DNA of 64,000 nt from Methylobacterium sp. Leaf465 (GTDB lineage Bacteria > Pseudomonadota > Alphaproteobacteria > Rhizobiales > Beijerinckiaceae), in NCBI RefSeq assembly GCF_001424705.1, contig NZ_LMRA01000003.1, positions 90,241 through 154,240 on the forward strand, in the 5' to 3' direction. The position numbers were made by a program, and so were the translations under genes. A model generated the notes under the pieces. That model was not told the origin of the DNA. It did no database searches and saw nothing but the letters and a program-made list of their open reading frames with translations. Positions 60,449 through 64,000 of this stretch are shown piece by piece. How positions within the stretch are numbered: position 1 is the stretch's first letter; every line of letters begins with the position of its first letter.

Positions 60449-61201
60449 ATGTCGCGTGTCCCGCCCGCCGATCGCCCGATCGTGCAGTTGCTCGACGTGC
60501 ACAAGGCCTTCGGCGAGGCCGAGGTCCTCAAGGGCATCAGCTTCGACGTGCGCCGGGGCGAGGTCGTCTGCATCATCGGGCCGTCGGGCTCGGGCAAGTC
60601 GACGCTGATCCGCTGCATCAACGCCCTCGTACCGGTCACCTCCGGCACCATCCGGGTCGACGGGATCGAGGTGGTCGATCCGAAGCTCGACAAGCTGGCC
60701 CTGCGCCGCAAGGTCGGCATGGTGTTCCAGCAGTACAACCTGTTTCCGCACAAGACGGCGCTGCAGAACGTCATGATGGCGCCCATCCACGTGCTCGGCC
60801 AGGACAAGCGGGAGGTCGAGGCCCGGGCACGCGCGCTCCTCGCCAAGGTGCGGCTCGCGGGCAAGGAGGCTGCCTATCCCGGCGAGATGTCGGGCGGGCA
60901 GCAGCAGCGGGTCGCCATCGCCCGCTCGCTGGCGATGCGGCCGGACGTGATGCTGTTCGACGAGGTCACCGCCGCGCTCGATCCCGAGACGGTCAAGGAG
61001 GTGCTGGTCACCATCCGAGACCTCGCGGAGGAGGGCATGACCTGCCTCCTCGTCACCCACGAGATGAACTTCGCCCGCGAGGTCGCCGACCACGTCTACT
61101 TCACCGATCGCGGCATCATCGTCGAGCACGGTCCCCCCGAGACCCTGTTCTCTTCCGCCGTTGACCCGCGCACCCGACGATTTCTGTCCCAGGTTCTCTG
61201 A
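60449..61201 (+). CDS. Polar amino-acid ABC transporter ATPase (GlnQ/HisP type)
   Basis: 250 residues from ATG 60449. VHKAFGEAEVLKGISFDV opens the domain, Walker A is IIGPSGSGKSTLIRCINAL, and the Q-loop region is VGMVFQQYNLFPHKTALQNVMMAPI. MSGGQQQRVAIARSLAMRPDVMLFDEVTAALDPE is the signature plus Walker B, and the H-loop is LLVTHEMNFAREVADHVYFTDRG. Walker B reads FDEVTAALD, with Val where most have Pro. Last gene of the importer operon. Confidence 0.95.
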   Translation: MSRVPPADRPIVQLLDVHKAFGEAEVLKGISFDVRRGEVVCIIGPSGSGKSTLIRCINALVPVTSGTIRVDGIEVVDPKLDKLALRRKVGMVFQQYNLFPHKTALQNVMMAPIHVLGQDKREVEARARALLAKVRLAGKEAAYPGEMSGGQQQRVAIARSLAMRPDVMLFDEVTAALDPETVKEVLVTIRDLAEEGMTCLLVTHEMNFAREVADHVYFTDRGIIVEHGPPETLFSSAVDPRTRRFLSQVL

Positions 61202-61665
61202 GGACCCCTCCGGGCGCATCCAGGCAAGCTCGGAGCATCGCCTCCTTGCCCCCTCGGAAAGCGACCGGTTGCTTGCGACCGAGACTGTCGACGACAACGG
61301 GGTCGAGCGGGGTCGCGCTCAGCGCCCCTGATTCCTCCTTGGCGCTCCAGCTCGCGGATCTGAGAGCCTTCTCTGATTGGGGTTCGTGAGGCAAGCGATC
61401 TCCCCATCAATGTTTTCTGGTCCCGGTGTGTCGCTCCCGCGGGTCACGCGCTTCTCTTCGCGGTCGGCGCGAGGCCGCCGCATGATGGGGTCAGGAGAGC
61501 GAGGCGTCTCAATCTGTTTCACGACCTGGACTGCTGGCGCAGGCCGGTTCGAGACTCTCGACGAGATCGCCTCGCCCATCGTCCCCACGGGAACGATCCG
61601 GGTCACCCTTGCGGGTGAAGTCTGGCCTGCCGTCGTTCTGTTCGACCGGGCAGGCGTGTCTCACG
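61202..61665. other. Intergenic region between the importer and the IS cluster
   Basis: 464 bases. Both strands carry open frames (for example minus 61319-61606 and plus from 61377) but none has an RBS or recognisable domain. No terminator with a T-run was found after the ATPase. The region probably marks the edge of IS-driven rearrangement. Confidence 0.35.
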
Positions 61666-62711
61666 TCAAGCGGCGGCCGCGATCGCCGGTGCCGGCGCCT
61701 TGCCAAAGCGGAACTCGGTCTCGTCGCTCCACATCCGGTGCAGAACGACGGCGAGCTTGCGTGCGACGGCCACGCGAGCCCGCGCCATGCCACGATGCTT
61801 GGCAACCTGCATCCCCCAGGCGCGTAGGCTCGACCCTTTGCGCGAGCGCGTCAGCAGAGAATGCGCGGCCTCGTAGCGCGCGGTGCGGGCCAGCTCGTCG
61901 CCGCAGCGGCTGACCTTGCCCTGGATGTCGGTCTCGCCCGATTGGTAACGAGACGGCGTCAGGCCGAGATGAGCGCCGACGTCCCGAGAGTGCCGGAACC
62001 GCTCCGGCCGGTCGATGGTGGCTCGGAAAGCGAGTGCAGTGATCGGGCCGACGCCCGGCACGCTCATCAGCCGGCGGCAGACCACCTCGTTCCGCACGAT
62101 GACGAGAACCTGGCGGGTCAGCCGGTCGAGCTGCTCCAGCATCGTGGCTAGGATCGCCAGCAGGGGCGTGACGAGCGGCAGGATCAGGGGATCGTCGCCG
62201 GCCAACTCTCGCACGCGCCCGGCAAAGGCGGCGCGGGCCGGGGTGCCGAGCTTGATCCCGCCCTCGCGCAGGATCGCCCGCACCACGTTCTCGATGGCGC
62301 GCATCTCGTTGAGCACGGTGCGCCGCGCCACCAGCAGCGAACACCAGAGCCGGGACTGACGCGCCTTGACGTGAACCTGCCGGAACCAGCCTGTCCGCAT
62401 GATCTCGGCGAGCGCACGGGCATCGTTGCGGTCGGTCTTGTTGGGCATCGTCTTCATGGCCGCGTTGGCAGACCGTGTCTCGATGCAGATCGCCGGTAGA
62501 CCCGCAGCGCGCAGTTCGTCGTGCAGCCAGGCCGTCAGCGAACACGCTTCCAGGCCGACACGCTCCGGGGCAGGCCGAGCCCCGTCAGGGCAGCGATGAG
62601 ATCGGAAGGCTCGCTTGCTGCCCGCAGCTCCTTGATGATCCGACCCGTCTCATCGACCACACAGATCGCGGTCTCTTCCAGGGAGACGTCGAGTCCGGCA
62701 AAGTAGGTCAT
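61666..62711 (-). mobile_element. IS110-family element with frameshifted transposase
   Basis: The transposase starts at ATG 62711: TYFAGLDVSLEETAICVVDETGRII is the RuvC-like DEDD N-terminus. At about 62575 the frame breaks: the first frame ends in SVSAWKRVR, stopping at 62535, while the expected ERVGLEACSLTAWLHDELRAAGLP continues in another frame. The rest is intact in that frame: MPNKTDRNDARALAEIMRTGWF, LMSVPGVGPITALAFRATID (transposase_20 motif), LGLTPSRYQSGETDIQGKVSRCGDELARTARYEAA, ending at 61666. IS110 elements lack inverted repeats, so exact ends cannot be set. Probably inactive unless the shift is programmed. Confidence 0.85.
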
Positions 62712-62810
62712 GGCTGCTCCTTTCCTGATGCTGTGGCGATCCGACGTCGAACACGATCTCACATCTCGATAGGAGCAGCCCCCCTTCAGGGATCCGCGGC
62801 AGGACCTCAA

Positions 62811-63650
62811 TCACCCCATCTGTCCGGTGAGTCCTGAAGCGCGCCCCAGCCGTCGAACGAGGATCATGAGGGCAGCGGCGTAGAGGAAGGCTTGAGCGGA
62901 AGCGAGGGGCGCTTCTGGGTCCTTCCAGAGGCGGCGGTTGCGGCTGATCCACCCGAAGAAGCGCTCGACCACCCACCGGCGCGGATGCACGGCGAAGCCG
63001 ACCTGATCCAGAGGCTTGCGCACGATCCGGACGGTGACGATCAAGGCGGCCGCGGGTTTGTCGCCGGCATAGCCTGCGTCGGCGAAGGCCTTGGCGATGA
63101 ACGGAAAAGTCCTACGCGACAGACGCAAACTGGCCCGATTCCATCCCGGTCCTGGACGTTGGCCGGCTGCGGATCGAGGACGAGGGCGCGTCTGTCCGTA
63201 TCGACGAGCGCCTGACGCTTGCCGCCCTTGACCTTCTTGCCAGCGTCGTAGCCGCGCGGCCCGCCGCTCTCGGTGGTCTTGACGCTCTGACTCTCGAGCA
63301 CCGCGGCCGTCGGTTGAGCATTCCGTCCAAGCACGCTCGCGGTCGGCCATGACGAGGTCGTGGTTGATGCGAGCAAACAACCCCGCGTCGCGCCAGCGGC
63401 TGAAGGAACCGAACGTGGTCGAACGCGGCGGCAGGTCCTTCGGAAGCATCCGCCACGCGATGCCACCGCGCAGGACGTCGAAGATAGTGTTCAGGACCTC
63501 TCGCGTCGCCCAGACTGGTGGGCGGCCACATGGCGCCGGCTCCGGCATCAGGGGGGCGATCACCGCCCACTCGGCATCCGTCAGATCGGTTTCATAGCGC
63601 AGGCCCGTACGGCTATGCCGCCGCCGGGTGGTCGAGATCCACAGGGCAGA
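62811..63650 (-). mobile_element. IS5-family element with twice-frameshifted transposase
   Basis: Minus-strand pieces reconstruct one IS5 transposase. LWISTTRRRHSRTGLRYETDLTDAEW begins near 63645, followed by AVIAPLMPEPAPCGRPPVW and DVLRGGIAWRMLPKDLPP. A frame shift near 63330 leads to AAVLESQSVKTTESGGPRGYDAGKKVKGGKRQALVDTDRRAL, and another near 63120 to FIAKAFADAGYAGDKPAAAL and HPRRWVVERFFGWISRNRRLWKDPE. The first catalytic motif, normally I-D-S-Q-S, reads L-E-S-Q-S. No start ATG is at the usual place. The element is inactive. Confidence 0.82.
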
Positions 63651-63814
63651 TCCAGGTCAGGTTTCAGCACCTTCTTGGAATCATCGCCATCCCGGCCACT
63701 CAATCCTGCCTCCGCACCTTCTCGGACAGGCCCTAGGGTGTGAACCGAACCAAGGCGTTGCGAGAGCGATGGTTTTGTGATTCAGGGCCGCCGTTTTCCA
63801 GCCCGGAGGCGGCG

Positions 63815-63900
63815 ATGGCGGACCTGTTCTGGCTTTCGGACGAGCAATGGGCGGTCATGGAACCGTTTATGCCCAAGAACCAGCCTGGGCCAGAGCGGAA
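63815..63900 (+). mobile_element. N-terminal fragment of a second IS5-type transposase
   Basis: ATG 63815 opens MADLFWLSDEQWAVMEPFMPKNQPGPER, the typical N-terminus of IS5/IS427-group transposases found in Methylobacterium and Rhizobiales. The match ends after about 28 residues; the following sequence (NCPTSAPVGQIEGLHERRM) is unrelated to the family until a stop at 63970. GTGATTCAGGG at 63777-63787 may be part of the left terminal repeat. Whether an intact copy continues past 64000 cannot be seen. Confidence 0.65.
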
Positions 63901-64000
63901 CTGTCCGACGTCAGCACCTGTGGGACAGATTGAGGGTCTTCACGAACGGAGGATGGCTGGTTCATCGTAGCCCCTGAGGAGCGAAGATGAAGCAGACATC

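Noticed and set aside
61319..61913. Open frames on both strands between the ATPase and the IS110 element
   Set aside because: No RBS, no recognisable domain and conflicting strands; not reported as genes.
1..64000. CRISPR arrays, rRNA and tRNA genes
   Set aside because: No regularly spaced direct repeats of CRISPR type and no cloverleaf or rRNA signature sequence was noticed while reading both strands; a tRNAscan/Infernal run would be decisive.

Overview
This GC-rich window (roughly 70% GC by eye) is chromosomal DNA of a methylotrophic alphaproteobacterium, most likely Methylobacterium/Methylorubrum. The main reason is an uninterrupted methanol-dehydrogenase cluster, mxaF-J-G-I-R-S-A-C-K-L-D-E-H-B (37.1-49.6 kb), in the order known from Methylorubrum extorquens, with an mxaW-like gene divergent from mxaF. 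MxaF carries Glu204, Asn288 and Asp330 (177, 261 and 303 of the mature enzyme). It has Ala332 where lanthanide XoxF enzymes have a second Asp, so it is the calcium type.

Region by region. 0-3.3 kb: minus-strand pelD-pelE-pelF genes for a Pel-like exopolysaccharide; pelF runs off the left edge and PelD appears to lack its C-terminal GGDEF-like domain. 3.65-4.43 kb: a LuxR-type regulator whose receiver has lost its phospho-acceptor Asp. 5.1-12.5 kb (plus): a TPR protein, a Wza-type outer-membrane export protein, a sugar-nucleotidyltransferase, an SDR epimerase and glmS, together plausibly precursor supply and export for the polysaccharide. A decayed receiver/HPt remnant sits among them. 12.7-18.2 kb: small secreted proteins, a frameshifted amidohydrolase, an orphan NepR-like anti-sigma protein, a PAP2 phosphatase, a LysR regulator and an MFS exporter. 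18.2-26.2 kb: a nitrogen-compound module with allA coupled to an internally deleted allE, a cysteine hydrolase, a 2-oxoglutarate/Fe(II)-type oxygenase and a complete BMP-family (nucleoside/purine-type) ABC importer. 27.4-33.8 kb: urtABCDE followed by an acetamidase/formamidase, suggesting uptake and hydrolysis of short-chain amides or urea. 33.9-36.4 kb: a flavin monooxygenase and a trypsin-like protease.

After mxa, 49.6-51.6 kb is decayed; it holds a truncated peptide-binding protein fused in frame to the remains of an alpha/beta hydrolase. 51.7-56.1 kb (minus) has an amidohydrolase and an NMT1/taurine-type ABC importer. 56.6-61.2 kb (plus) has a sarcosine-oxidase-like flavoenzyme and a polar-amino-acid ABC importer. 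61.6-64 kb is a graveyard of insertion sequences: a frameshifted IS110, a doubly frameshifted IS5 and the N-terminus of another IS5-type transposase.

The mxaR-to-mxaB genes overlap or nearly abut (mostly ATGA/GTGA junctions), so they look translationally coupled, whereas mxaF, J, G and I are separated by gaps rich in inverted repeats. No tRNA, rRNA or CRISPR array was recognised. All functional calls come from reading the sequence; no database search was run.
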